Shown here in pieces: positions 1-11,505 of a DNA stretch of 52,660 bases (positions within the stretch are counted from its first letter, which is position 1; the number at the start of each line of letters is the position of its first letter). The notes below the pieces were generated by a model that did not search any database, was not told the DNA's origin, and saw only the letters and a list, made by a program, of their open reading frames with translations. The DNA is taken from assembly GCA_003344405.1 (NCBI GenBank), contig NOWV01000312.1:1-52660 (forward strand), given 5' to 3'. The DNA is from Trichoplax sp. H2. Lineage: Eukaryota; Placozoa; Uniplacotomia; Trichoplacea. Both the position numbers and the translations under genes were made by a program.

Positions 1-3000
1 ATTAATTAATATAAATGAGTTACAAGTTGATACCATAGTCATTTCAATTGTTAATTCTCTAGCTGATTTGGTAGCAATCAAGTCAACACAACATATACCA
101 GACAATAGTATTTATAATAAGTGAATATTTCACATCTTTCATTGGCATTAGAATTTTTTGGAAAGGATTCTTCAGGTCTGTTTTAGTAATTAATAATGCT
201 TAATTAAATAAAGAAATACATGGAAATGCAGCTAAAATGTTAAGTTTCATACATTTGTATTACAGCCATCTTGAAATGATTATTATAAACTTCTGCAATA
301 CCGTGCCGGTCAGACTTAATATTACCAAGTCATTCGAAAGAATATGGCATTAGTTGCAGCACGAATGTCCTTGAATGATAAACTATTAGAAAAATAGTGT
401 AGGCATTAAAAACAATCCATAGTAATTAGCATTATAGTTCCACAATTGCTAAATGAATTATAACCATCCAACAACACAATTCGACATTTGAAAACTTATT
501 TACTGATATGCGATATACTTTGCCGTTCTCTAATAAATGGTGATTGTAATTATATTTGAATTTCAAACTTGAAGATCGTCAGTTAGATAGTCATCCAATT
601 GCTATGTTATAGCAATATTTGAAAAGTGTTAGCTCTTAGAGGCGAATTCAGCTGATCTTGAAGCTGATTTTTACTTTTATCGTATCACTTAGTATAATCA
701 ACATAAAAGATAACTATTAAGGATATGCTGATGTCGCATTTAGACTATTAAATAGAATATTGCTATAATAGGCTACATAAGCATTTCGATGATAATAACC
801 AAGTAGCCGTTAGGATTTCATATCATCTCTGATTTATAATAATCTTTAGCTCATTGATTGATTAGCGGTATAGTCTATGATTTAATATTCCAACCAGTTC
901 AACATTTTACGGCATAACTATGCATCTATTAAATAGTATCTACCAGCCATATCTCTACTAACGTACACGTAAGTAGCTTAATGCGTTTCAGTAAATCAAT
1001 TTATAAACTGTACTGTACAAGGAAATCAAGTCAGCCATATTTATGGTACAATTAGCATAAAGCAATCGCATATTCTGCCGTAGCAATGACACACACCAGA
1101 CATAGAATTGAAACCTCCGTTTCCCCCTACTGTAATAATTATCCGCGATTAATTTATTGGATTTTAATAATGTTTAATCCGCGAAAGAGTTTAATAGTCA
1201 TTTCGAAGTGCTTATTAAACATAGCTTCTGTAAAATATACCTTATCTGCGGTTATACCATTACAAGTTGGCTTTTATACCATGTATGAAAAATTCATAGA
1301 TATAATAGATTGTGCCTATTACATAAATATTAATTTCTTGGGTAGTTTGGCCTGGGCTTACTCTCTTCTACATCACAGTTAACAACTTAAAAGTAGCATC
1401 TCACCCTGACTGCTGAACAGCTATTAATTCACAATATACAATCAATTGCGATATCGAAATATAGAAATCAATAACATTCTTATTCTATTTTTTTGCAAAG
1501 ATATTGTTCAGTAAGATATAATAGAGTCAATAGCTGTCTCAAATTCTAAACGATAATAATTAAGTTGACGCCATCGCTTTTCTTATAAATTATTCTAATG
1601 CAATTTATGCCATCTTGGCCATTTACATGTTTGAAATAAAGGTGATCATTTTTACAATACATCAAAGAAATATCGTGGCAATAAAAGGCTCTAAATGTGG
1701 TTAATAAACTTAGATGATAATAATTTGGTAATATTTAATTAATCCTGTTTTCAGGTGTTTTTTGTTACTGGAAATTGCTGGTTCGTATTTAATTTATTTC
1801 TTAAGTTACAATGGAAATATGTTAAATTCGAAATGATACTTTTATTTCATTTTAATGTCGCTTGATCGAAGTCTAGATATGACTTAAATTAATATCAGTA
1901 TTAAATGGTCTTGGATTAATATCAAACTTCAATAATGAATATCCTCATACTTTTCTTAGGATAAATTAGATGCTATCGTGTACGTATTTTAGTTCTTTAG
2001 TCCTTGCAGCTGCTAAGCAGGGCTTAACTCTTTTTAATTCATGCATAGTTTCTATACTTTAATGTAGTAGTCATGATGTTGATTACCATTTAAGAATGTT
2101 TTCTTGAAGTAGATAATTAATTGGGAGGTATTAAAATTAATGCATATTATTTAATGGCAGTTTTAAGCTGTACCGCAAATAAAGTTCCAATAATATTATC
2201 AATATTTATTCAAGACTAACTATGCAATAAAAATCTTGCTAGTAGTAGTTTATTAATCGTTTTATTTGAATTCTTGCTTAACTTTATTTCTATAGAGAGA
2301 ATTGGGATTGCAGTTATCGATGGAATAACAGTACTTTTGCTGAAAAGATTTTAGACCATAGTAATTTAGATATTATTGTGAATGTATTGGATAACATTTC
2401 GCAATATTTATACGAAGAGTGATAATAATGACGAGAATATAAATTTGTTTTGGTGAGGGTCAACGCTATTTCAATATTGTACTAGTTACGATGACTTAAT
2501 CAACATTTAATTAATCTCAGCATCACTTCTTAGTTCTATATAAATCATGATTATTGATTATTTTAAAGGAAGCTTATTCAACATTTGATGGCAATAAAAT
2601 TTTCAAAGATTTTAGCTTTGGTGTTGTAAATGACTTCAAGAACTAGTTTTTAAAGTTATTTCTGTCAATGTCTTATAGGACTAACTTAGTCGCTATCGTT
2701 TCAGTAAGCTGCAATATAACAGGAAGGAATACGGTAATTATCAAGTCAAATTCATTAGCTGGCATTATTTATTTTTGAAGTCAAAAATTGCTCTTTAGAA
2801 TTAGATGACGTTAATTAACTTGATCAATATTTTGTATTGCAGCTCAGTTTTATTTAAATATAATACGTAAATAGAAAATGTTGAATAGAACATCTCGATC
2901 GGTAGTTACATAAAACGCGAATATCGGAAGTTATTGAAAATTAGACAAACCGTATAAATGATTAATAACTCCATATCCTGGTAGCCAAAGAACTTGCATT

Positions 3001-4023
3001 ACTATTAGCACACTCTTCGTATATGAGATACATTTTCTCGAAGCAGAATGATCCCTATAGTAGCATAAGTACCATCATTATAAAGAATACTTACTGTACT
3101 GCCTGCTTCAATTAAAATATCTCATGATATCAATCAACGACAATAACAAAGAAACAGACTTCCACTTTTCACCTGCTTTAATATCATAATTAACAATATT
3201 TAATGTAGTAATGAAGCACTTTCTAGATTAAATAAACAAATTATAGATTGTTTGTAGATATACAGATGAAATTGAAAATCGAAATATCTATATTACTAAG
3301 TTTAAGTTTTAACTACGCCAATCATATTGAAAGGGAGACGATCGCTAACTGTTGGTATAGAGTTGCTTGCTAGTCATAAACAGTATTACTTTTTAATCTT
3401 TCCAGTTAATTGATAGCGATACCAAAACAGAAAGTGATAGAAAATGATAGAATCATTGTATTAATTAGGATATCAATAGATATGATTGTTTTTATGCTCT
3501 AGATAACGGCAATTGAATAGAATGATTGTTATCGAGCGGTACATGTAATCAATCTTGCTTTTGACTGCATTTATTTTTTACTCTATTTTACTTTTTTCTT
3601 TGTATTTATTTGTAAATTTCTTTCAAGGAAGGTTCATTTATTCTATATGAATATATTGATTTCACTTTTTAAAATAGCGTCCATTACTATTTAAAGTCTA
3701 AGCCATGTTTTCAACAAATTGAGTCATTTTTTTTATTCCATACATTATTGATTTCAATGATAATATCCACTGAATGGTGGGTAAAGATTTGTGGATAGAT
3801 ACCAGTATATTCATTTCTATTATATTCATGTGCATGGAGAGTTAAATACATGCATCGACGTCAACTGTATGCTGTTTATTGTTAAAGTAGTGCCTTGAAA
3901 GTAAATAATTTACAACCGATAAAGTAGTATCCATCATCAAGGAATTCAGTGTTCAACTTAGTCCGACGTTACAGAATCTTTTGATTTTTACTTGGCTTTA
4001 CTTTGTTTGATGCCGATGTAATT
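1..4023. other. Intergenic, no gene recognised
   Basis: AT-rich DNA with dense stops in all frames. An open frame at 1086-1382 (+, 98 codons) has no recognisable motif and no clear splice or start context, and such a length is expected by chance here. I see no repeat or RNA gene that I can support. Confidence 0.5.
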
Positions 4024-4869
4024 ATGACCTCAACTTATTTTAAATATAAAAATTCTGAATTACATTATCAAATATGCGGACAAGGACCAACACTGCTATT
4101 TATTCAAGGACTGCTATGGGATAAAAATTTATGGCGATCGCAATGTCAATTTTTATCCAAGTACTATCAATGCGTGGTGGTGGAATTATGGGAGCACGGC
4201 TTATCCGGTCACATACCTGATCATTTGTGCACACTAGAAACATTAGCTGATGATATCTGGCAATTAACACGCCATTTAAAATTAACCAAATTCGCTATTA
4301 TAGGATTTTCAGTTGGTGGAACTATCGGTGTTCACTTAGCACTAACGCATCCCAGTTCAGTTATGGCTATCATGCTCCTCAACACTCCGTTATCAGAAGA
4401 GCCAGCTAAAGGGAAACAGCTATACGATGATTTAATGACTAATGTTCAAAAAATGGGAAAGTTATCGCACGAAACCATTAACGGTATCGTTGAGAATTGC
4501 TTGAGTTTAAAGACAAAAGAAAATCATCCTCTCATCACTCAGCAAATACGAAAACATTTAGAATCGATACCAACATCCAATATTAAAGGAATTTTTACAA
4601 TATGTCGCGCCGTTATTGATCGTAAATCCATTCTGGAACGAATCTACAATATGGATATTCCAATACAAATTTTGGTTGGTCAAGAAGAGAATCCATTAAT
4701 TTTGAAAGAGATACAAAAAATTCAACATAAATTTAAGAACGGTCACGTTGTTGTAATCCCTGGTAGTGCTCATCTGTCTATGATAGAACAACCCGATATT
4801 GTATGTAAGGTGCTAATGAAACATCTTAATAAATATCTATTTGAGACTATATTCAGTGATTCAGATTAA
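4024..4869 (+). CDS. Alpha/beta hydrolase, single exon
   Basis: A 281-aa enzyme of the alpha/beta-hydrolase fold, most like the small carboxylesterase / enol-lactone-hydrolase group; the substrate cannot be told. The nucleophile elbow GFSVGG places the catalytic Ser at residue 96. The acid position after the late strand (LVGQEEN) holds Glu222 where Asp is usual, and the catalytic His is His250 in PGSAHLS. The usual HG oxyanion motif after the first strand is QG (IQGLLW, residues 27-32), and the next loop is LWEHGLSG. The open frame extends to a TTG at 4003, but the first ATG is at 4024, so I start there. There is no intron, signal peptide or membrane segment, so it is probably cytosolic. The lack of introns among intron-rich neighbours and the bacterial look would fit gene transfer or retroposition, but neither is shown. 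Confidence 0.88.
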   Translation: MTSTYFKYKNSELHYQICGQGPTLLFIQGLLWDKNLWRSQCQFLSKYYQCVVVELWEHGLSGHIPDHLCTLETLADDIWQLTRHLKLTKFAIIGFSVGGTIGVHLALTHPSSVMAIMLLNTPLSEEPAKGKQLYDDLMTNVQKMGKLSHETINGIVENCLSLKTKENHPLITQQIRKHLESIPTSNIKGIFTICRAVIDRKSILERIYNMDIPIQILVGQEENPLILKEIQKIQHKFKNGHVVVIPGSAHLSMIEQPDIVCKVLMKHLNKYLFETIFSDSD

Positions 4870-6056
4870 AAGAAAAGTTTATTATTTTAGAATTAATTAA
4901 AAAAAAATACGGCCATAACTTGGACACTAAGTATTCATTTGAACTATAGATGTGCTATTGTGATACGTAATTGAATCGTTTCCTCAAGTCTATCAATTAT
5001 TACTGTCTAATCATTCAGTTTTATTGCTACTAAACTATTTAAAAATATACAACAGATAGATATATCATAATATATTATACTATCGGTATTGATGACAAAA
5101 CCTAATTACTACTGTTGATATTGATTTTGAATGTTGAGCTTTTAAAAAACACTGCTAGAATCTAATAAGTAGAGGAGTTGTTGGTAATTTTTATCTTAAC
5201 ATAGTCTCAATGAACGTGTCTTCCGTTATATTACTCAGCTATAGTTAGCTTGTTACTCCTTGAATCACTTATTGCTCTCTCTCTCTTTCTGTATATAACT
5301 ACTGTATCCATCATTACTACAATGATATCCGTAGTAATAACGCGATTGGTCATTCTCGATCATCGTGACATGTGAATGAGCACTAAAGATACACAACTAG
5401 CATCTTTAAATATCGCCATAACTGTTATCATAATTTTTACGGTATAACAATGCTCTTATTAGTATAGGATAAAACAGAAATCAATAAAATTGTATGTGAA
5501 ACGCGACGACAAGCGAGTTCTAACTGCAAATAAGCAATCAATGATATCATAAAATGGCGTAGAATATAACAGTCGATATTTGGTTGTTTTCAAATCAGCC
5601 ATTGTTTTATTTTTCAATTTAAACAGTTGATAAAAAATTCTGCAAATTTCATTATGATTACTACACAAAAGCCTACTAGAGATTAAGAGAAGCTATGCAA
5701 GTGTAGTCCTTACATAGGTACGAGTATATATACAATCGAGCAACATCCATAACCAGTCATCGATAGAGTATCAAATTTGCTAGGAACAAAATCGTTATAT
5801 CCTTTTTTCCACAACTACTTATAAAGCACGGAAAATCCAGTCAATAAATTAATCTTCGAATACATTCGTCTTTCACATCGAACCAATGCAGTAAAAATTT
5901 ACTTTCATTTGATTTTCAATTGATTACACGTGAAATAGTAGATTGTCCAAATTGTAAACTACCAGTGGATGTTTTGAGATGGTTTATCATCATTTAATAT
6001 TTGTAATTGGGCTAATTTCTGCAAAATAATACGGAAAAAAAGAGCTCATTAAGTCA
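4870..6056. other. Intergenic between hydrolase and UXT
   Basis: The two genes converge here. There is no canonical AATAAA just after the hydrolase stop; an A-rich run follows at about 4898. A minus-strand open frame (5459-5668) contains an ATG with a plausible peptide (MADLKTTKYR...) but no homology I recognise and no flanking exon in phase, so I do not call it a gene. Confidence 0.4.
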
Positions 6057-7469
6057 TTACTTTATATCCTGGACCACAAACAGAGGATGATTAGTTGTAA
6101 TAAAAAGCCCCCAAAATTCAACTACAATTTTACCTCCAATACAATCTTAATATTGGCTTTGATTTTAGATGCTTCCACTGTTAATTTTTGATTTATCCTA
6201 CATAAGGTAGATTCTATAATTAATACGCTGTATATGATACCAATATGCATCAGTTCTTTCCCAAGTATTGTCATCATTTATGTTATAGCCAGTAATTGAT
6301 GATAAAGATAACGATATCAATTTTACAATTGCATAATTATTTTCGAAAGCAGTATTTTTAATTCCTTTAAGGCGCTCCTGTAGTATATATTGTACTGATA
6401 TCGTATAATAGCTAGTAGCTGATATCCATTATGGTGCATATCTGCTACTACAATCTACTACAGTGATCTATTTTATTACTTTATGACAAACACGGCTTGC
6501 TAAATGAAAAATTGTTAGGTAAGGAAAGTTTTATCTTACTCAGTTAAGTGGGCGATTTTTTTACCCATAAATTTTATAGCTTCGTCTAAAGTTAGTTCGA
6601 GGTAGAAGCCAAAACCCACGGACACGAAGATTTTTGATGTATCGTTGCTACAGCGAAAATAGTTTGGATTAGTTCTCTTAAGGGAAGGAATTTTGCTTTT
6701 AAAAATGACTAAGGCAAATTACTGCATGTTCAAAATTGTAGTTTTATAATTACGAGTACAGTATCAATTAATGTAGTGGAGAATATGTACTTTACTCCAA
6801 TTCTATCCTCACAGTTTGCATACTTGCTATTGGATGTTGATAAGTAAGAGTTGAAAAGCAAGCAATAATTATAATAGAACGACTCTTTTATCGCTAGCTA
6901 TCAAAGTATTGATGAACACATTCAGTTTCTGGACATGAAGAGATTCCATTTTTCGACTAACTTTTTATAAGCTACTAGAGTAAGACTACACCATTAAGAT
7001 CCTTTCATTCTTTCCTGATTGAGTATTACATGACACTATTCTATAGCATTCATTTTGTAGTTGAAGGTGAATCATGCAAGCTATCTACTGTACGAACTTT
7101 GATTATTTTTATAATGTCAAAATAAGAAAGTCAATGACTTACACATTAGCTTGGACATAAAAATTGCATCCTAAATCAACCTTGCTGCGTAGCGTTTTGC
7201 CATCTTCACCTAATAACTAGCAAGTAAACTTATGGTCAAGGGTTGGTTAAAACATTCGGTTGAGACATAGTGGATATTTCCTGTACATAAACGTTTCCTG
7301 AGCGTCAGTATCGACTGCAAAGAAAAATGGAACTGGCAAGATGATCTTTGCAGTCCATTGAATCGACGTCAATCATTTGTAATGTACCTGTAAATTTTCA
7401 ATACTTTGACGCAATTTCAGATAGTTTGCGATTTGTTGGCAGACAGATTCCCGACGCTCGTTGACCAAG
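6057..7469 (-). CDS. UXT: UXT-type prefoldin-like protein, 3' exons
   Basis: Five exons on the minus strand encode the last 112 residues of a UXT homologue (human UXT is 157 aa). UXT is a prefoldin-alpha-like coiled-coil protein of the R2TP/prefoldin-like complex and a nuclear cofactor. Exons in reading order: 7388-7469, 7143-7216, 6540-6647, 6134-6197 and 6057-6068. All donors are GT, all acceptors AG, and every junction keeps phase. The first exon is a helix ([17 protein letters not shown]); the second has [11 protein letters not shown]; the third has the family signature [17 protein letters not shown], matching UXT's GYGFFLELTLAEALKF; the fourth is the second helix. The last exon is only 12 bases (D-I-K-stop) after a long pyrimidine tract. 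About 30-45 N-terminal residues are missing: the first exon found begins with one base of a split codon, and I could not identify the upstream exon between 7470 and 8230. Confidence 0.85.
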
Positions 7470-8230
7470 CTAATGAAATTGAGAGATGACAATCATTCAT
7501 TCATCGATGGAATAAAGGCACAGAAGAGAACATGTCGTTTATTTATTTTGTCAAACATTTGGTACATTTTTAATCCTACTGTATTTATTGTTGACATTCA
7601 TTTTTGAGCAGTATCGCCAAAAGGAGTAACCTATTGAATTTAGCGTTGTTGTAAGAATTCTATAACTTGCACTTTTATCATGATGTGCAATAACGAGTGT
7701 TGCAAGTGTATTGTCATTGCATTCAATCAGTCTAGCCATGACAGCTGTTAAATCACCTTTAGCATGGACACCATCTTTAGTCTAACTAACTACCTTGGGC
7801 TTAATCAAGTCAGTACTGTAGAAGGAGCATTACTGATCAACTTTGAATGCCGTCTACCATGAGCACTATCAATCATCTAGGCCATGATCTCGTGTAGCCC
7901 ATGGCAATCAACACTGCAAGCTCAATTCAACAACACCATGACCATGGAGAGAGTGTGGAACACTAGGCAAAACAAGAACTTGTTCCATTTCTCTCCTATA
8001 CTGCAATGAGCGAAATCATCCAATCTGCATTGCGTTGCATTCTTGACTACGACACAGGAAGTGAATCCTTGTGCTATGTTGATATCAGCAGAAGATTTCT
8101 ATGATTATCGTAGCAGGAAGTAGTATCGGCCTTGGAGAAGCCATGATTGAACGAGTATGGTTGAAAGTGTCAATCACCATGAATAGCTAGCTCATCTACA
8201 GTAATAATAATAAGCCTTGGATCAAATGAT
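7470..8230. other. Unresolved stretch upstream of UXT
   Basis: This should hold the first UXT exon. A minus-strand open frame through 7551-7739 continues upstream to about 7770 and reads like protein (DLTAVMARLIECNDNTLATL), but it has no phase-compatible donor to the UXT exon at 7469. It may be a decayed element. The remainder is somewhat richer in GC than the flanks, with scattered stops. Confidence 0.3.
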
Positions 8231-8534
8231 GTTTGGGATGTTGTTGAATATTGCTTGTCGTTACGTTCGTTGGTGTTTTCAACAGACTAGTAGCAATCAA
8301 TGGCATACGAATACTTGGTTATGGCCGTCCATGTTTGGAAGTTATTGAATATTGCTTGTCGTAACGTTCGTTGGTGTTTTCAACTGACTAGTAGCAATAA
8401 ATGATATACGAATACTTGGTTATGACCATCCCTGTTTGGATGTTGTTGAATATTACTTGTCGTTGCGTTCGTTGGTATTTTCAATGGACTATTAGCAATG
8501 AATGATATACGAATATTTGGTCGTGACCGTCCAT
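8231..8534. repeat. Tandem repeat, three units of about 101 bp
   Basis: Units start near 8231, 8333 and 8434. Each runs from GTTTGGA through TTGAATATTGCTTGTCG, CGTTCGTTGGTGTTTTC and GAATACTTGGTTATG, with a few substitutions per unit. The third ends where the sequence turns to CCATAGCTTTATGG. The same array reappears after the gap at 10885-11146. Confidence 0.9.
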
Positions 8535-8879
8535 AGCTTTATGGATGCCTATGGACTGGCACTGATGATGGATCGTTTGGATAACATCAATGGAGTCGAT
8601 GGTGATTGAACTTACGCTAAATCGCCTTTTAATTTCTCATTAATAAATTGCTCAAATTTGGTCAGCTTGTCCATGGATAAACATGGAGGGGATCCTTTGT
8701 TAACAGTCCTAATACACACACAAGATGAAGTTGGAATGGAATCGCTTTGCCTTTGCAAATTCTCGATCGCAGGAAAGGGAAACTGCACGATGTGGATTGC
8801 TCCTCCTCTGCCTTCCACCCACAACACCATCTCGATTAGCAGACAACCCGACCCATCTTGACTCGCTCCAGCTGTCACT

Positions 8880-10400
8880 TAGTACTGTACCAGTAGAGTA
8901 TACTGTACTGTAGTGTATGGATTGTAGTGTACCGTACAGTAGACCTGGGCAAATCGACACTGAACATCTCTAGTTCAGTAGACCGTGGGTTTGGAATGAG
9001 AAGTCTGTCCATCGGTCTACCACAGTACGTTGTGCTGTACAGTGTCCACTAGGTCCTGACCTTTATACTGTACACTGTACAGTACTGTCCAGTATCGTAC
9101 TACAGTCCAAACCATGACTGTACAATGTGCTGTACTGTACATCCAGGAGCAGATACTATAGGCCAAATTGCATGCGCAAGCGCACTTGTATTACAAATCC
9201 TTTTAGCAAGACCGATTGGACTAGAAGCACGCTGCGCACAGTGATGAATTCTTGGTCACCATTGCAGTCATCAACACACAACGATGAGTGCAGTGTAGAG
9301 TACAGTACAGTATAAAAGACCGCCGGGTGTACCATACTGTACAACTTTGCAGCTTGGGGCCAGTACTGTACAGTACAGTATGACTCATTTTGATATTCTG
9401 TTCAACGCGCACGCTCACGATCAAAAGGGGCGAGACTGAGTGGTGAGAATTTTCCACTGTCATCATCCAAGTTCTTCCACGTGATCTACAGTACGCTGTA
9501 CTGTAAGGCTGTCGTACTGTACTGTACTGTACACTGTTTGAATATTGATCAAATGGTGCAAAAAGTAATGCAAACGCTAGTGCATTAGTTGAAGATTTCC
9601 AATTTGTAGTTCAATTTCTGTTTTATATAGGAAAGCATAGAATTGTACAGTAGTAGATGCTCAATCAGGCCCAAACTAGATAAGTTCTCTATTTGGTTGT
9701 AGCCTCAGAACTCAGGAATGCCAATTTGGTACAGTACAGTACTGTACTGTACAGCAAGTCCAACCTGCGTATAGTACAGTACTGGAGAGTCCAATTTCTC
9801 CATAGCAAAGCTGCTGTACTGTACTGTACTGTACTGTACTGTACACTGTAGGCAAACATTGGGACCAGGGTGCTTTCCTGTACTGTACTGTACAGCACTG
9901 CACTTGGCATTTGGCACTTTGGGACCAGGGTGATTTCCTGTACTGTACAGTACTGTACAGTGTACAGTGTACAGTACTGTAACTGCCCTTGGCAGTTGGC
10001 AAATTCTTTCAATGGAAGTGAACTGAAGAAAGACCTGATCTCTCTTTGGACGGACAGACACGTCGACTGGATCGCATGGCAAAGACGGTCGATTTTGAAT
10101 GGGCACATTTTTTCTACACCAAGTAATATTACGTTCAATCTTCCGTTACTAAGTTGTGCTTGAAAACAGTAATACAAGATTGTCGATGTCATTTCAATAA
10201 GTACTCGTGATTGAGAAGACCGACGCGGAAGACCCATCTTCACCAGCTACTTTTGCATATTGACGGCCTGATAGGGAAAGAAAAGTCCGTCTGTCTAGTG
10301 CCTGACAGTACAGTACAGTGTACTGTACATTTCAGTGTACAGTCCATCTACTGTCGGGTGTGTACTGTACTGTGTACACTGTGTACTGTCCAATCCAATC
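8880..10400. repeat. TACTG/CAGTA palindromic microsatellite field, copy A
   Basis: Many runs of the pentamer TACTG that switch to its reverse complement CAGTA, giving self-complementary strings such as GTACTGTACAGTAC. The longest pure run is at about 9813-9846. Runs are interspersed with non-repetitive segments, so this is a dispersed field rather than one satellite. Open frames inside it (rich in Tyr, Cys, Thr, Val, Gln and Ser) only reflect the repeat. Confidence 0.9.
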
Positions 10401-10607
10401 AATACAAGGTGGCGTCGCTGGCGGACGTCATCATCCAATCGCATTTCAGTTCAACCCACGTGATCACTCGCCTGGGACCGTTAGGACTCTTGACGCAAGC
10501 GTCAATTTCAACCAATCACCGTTGAAGAGGTGAATTTAAAAGCCGTTGATGGCCAGCAACCTCAGCGGATCAACAGTAGCTGGACTGTCCAATTTAAACC
10601 GACCAAT
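10390..10607 (+). promoter_or_regulatory. CCAAT-box cluster, copy A of polo kinase promoter
   Basis: Six CCAAT pentamers in one orientation start at 10390, 10395, 10435, 10512, 10589 and 10603. A CACGTG E-box lies at 10457-10462. An inverted repeat TTGACGC-AA-GCGTCAA lies just upstream of the fourth CCAAT. Clusters of CCAAT (NF-Y) boxes are typical of animal cell-cycle promoters, polo kinases included; use here is inferred. Confidence 0.6.
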
Positions 10608-10769
10608 ATCGCCGTTTCTCTCTCATTCCAGCAAACTGCAAGTAGTGGTGGCGTCCGGGGTGAAGATTGCAAACAAGGAGGAAAAAAAACAAGAAAGTCC
10701 ATTAACTTGAACTCCTATTTCTTAGTGATAGAACTTTCAACAGTATTCTACAAGTACTTGGTGTTAATC

Positions 10770-10856
10770 ATGTCGTCTAAAATGGATGATTCCAAAGACA
10801 TTATTACGGTGCCGTCAACCGGCCAACGTTTCAGGAAAGGAGAATTCCTGGGCAAG
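10770..10856 (+). pseudogene. Duplicate first exon of polo kinase, copy A
   Basis: Twenty-nine codons starting MSSKMDDSKD and ending GEFLGK, followed by GTAATGCT and then the gap. It differs from the exon at 13417-13503 by Met for Thr at residue 5. No exon 2 follows before the next promoter copy, so as assembled it is an orphan. It is most likely the other allele of the same exon, not a separate gene. Confidence 0.8.
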
Positions 10857-10864
10857 GTAATGCT

Positions 10865-10884
10865 NNNNNNNNNNNNNNNNNNNN
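10865..10884. other. Assembly gap (20 N)
   Basis: Exactly 20 N, the same size as the three other gaps, so the length is a placeholder. It is flanked by the two copies of the polo kinase promoter block. Confidence 0.99.
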
Positions 10885-11505
10885 CGTTCGTTGGTGTTTT
10901 CAACAGACTAGTAGCAATCAATGGCATACGAATACTTGGTTATTGCCGTCCATGTTTGGATGTTATTAAATATTGCTTGTCGTAACGTTCGTTGGTGTTT
11001 TCAACAGACTAGTAGCAATAAATGATATACGAATACTTGGTGATGACCATCCCTATTTGGATGTTGTTGAATATTGCTTGTCGTTGCGTTCGTTGGTATT
11101 TTCAACGGGCTATTAGCAATGAATGATATACGAATACTTGATTATGGCCGTCCATAGCTTTATGGATGCCTATGGACTGGCACTGATGATGGATCGTTTG
11201 GATAACATCGATGGAGTCGATGGTGATTGAACTTACGTTAAATCGCCTTTTAATTTCTCATTAATAAATTGCTCAAATTTGGTCAGCTTGTCCATGGATA
11301 AACATGGAGGGAATCCTCCTTTGTTAACAGTCCTAATACACACACACAAGAGGAAGTTGGAATGGAATCGCTTTGCCTTTGCAAATTCTCGATCGCAGGA
11401 AAAGGGAAACTGGACGATGTGGATTGCTCCTACTCTGCCTTCCACCCACAACACCATCTCGATTAGCAGACTACCCGACCCATCTTGACTCGCTCCAGCT
11501 GGCAC

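Larger units (their letters stand above)
8264..10864 (+). repeat. Promoter-exon 1 block of polo kinase, copy A
   Basis: About 2.6 kb that corresponds collinearly to 10885-13511. It holds the end of the 101-bp array, unique sequence, long runs of TACTG/CAGTA, a CCAAT-rich promoter and the first coding exon, and it stops four bases into the visible intron tail (TGCT) at the 20-N gap. It differs from copy B by scattered substitutions, and by larger length changes inside the TACTG runs. Because each copy abuts the gap exactly where the other begins or continues, unmerged alleles are the likeliest explanation; a real tandem duplication is not excluded. Confidence 0.9.

Noticed and set aside
1086-1382. 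98-codon frame near the window start
   Set aside because: No recognisable domain or neighbouring exon, and a length that chance can give in 52 kb on two strands.
3005-3121. Minus-strand open stretch reading SILYNDGTYATIGIILLREN
   Set aside because: Only 38 codons without ATG, weak acceptor and no partner exon found.
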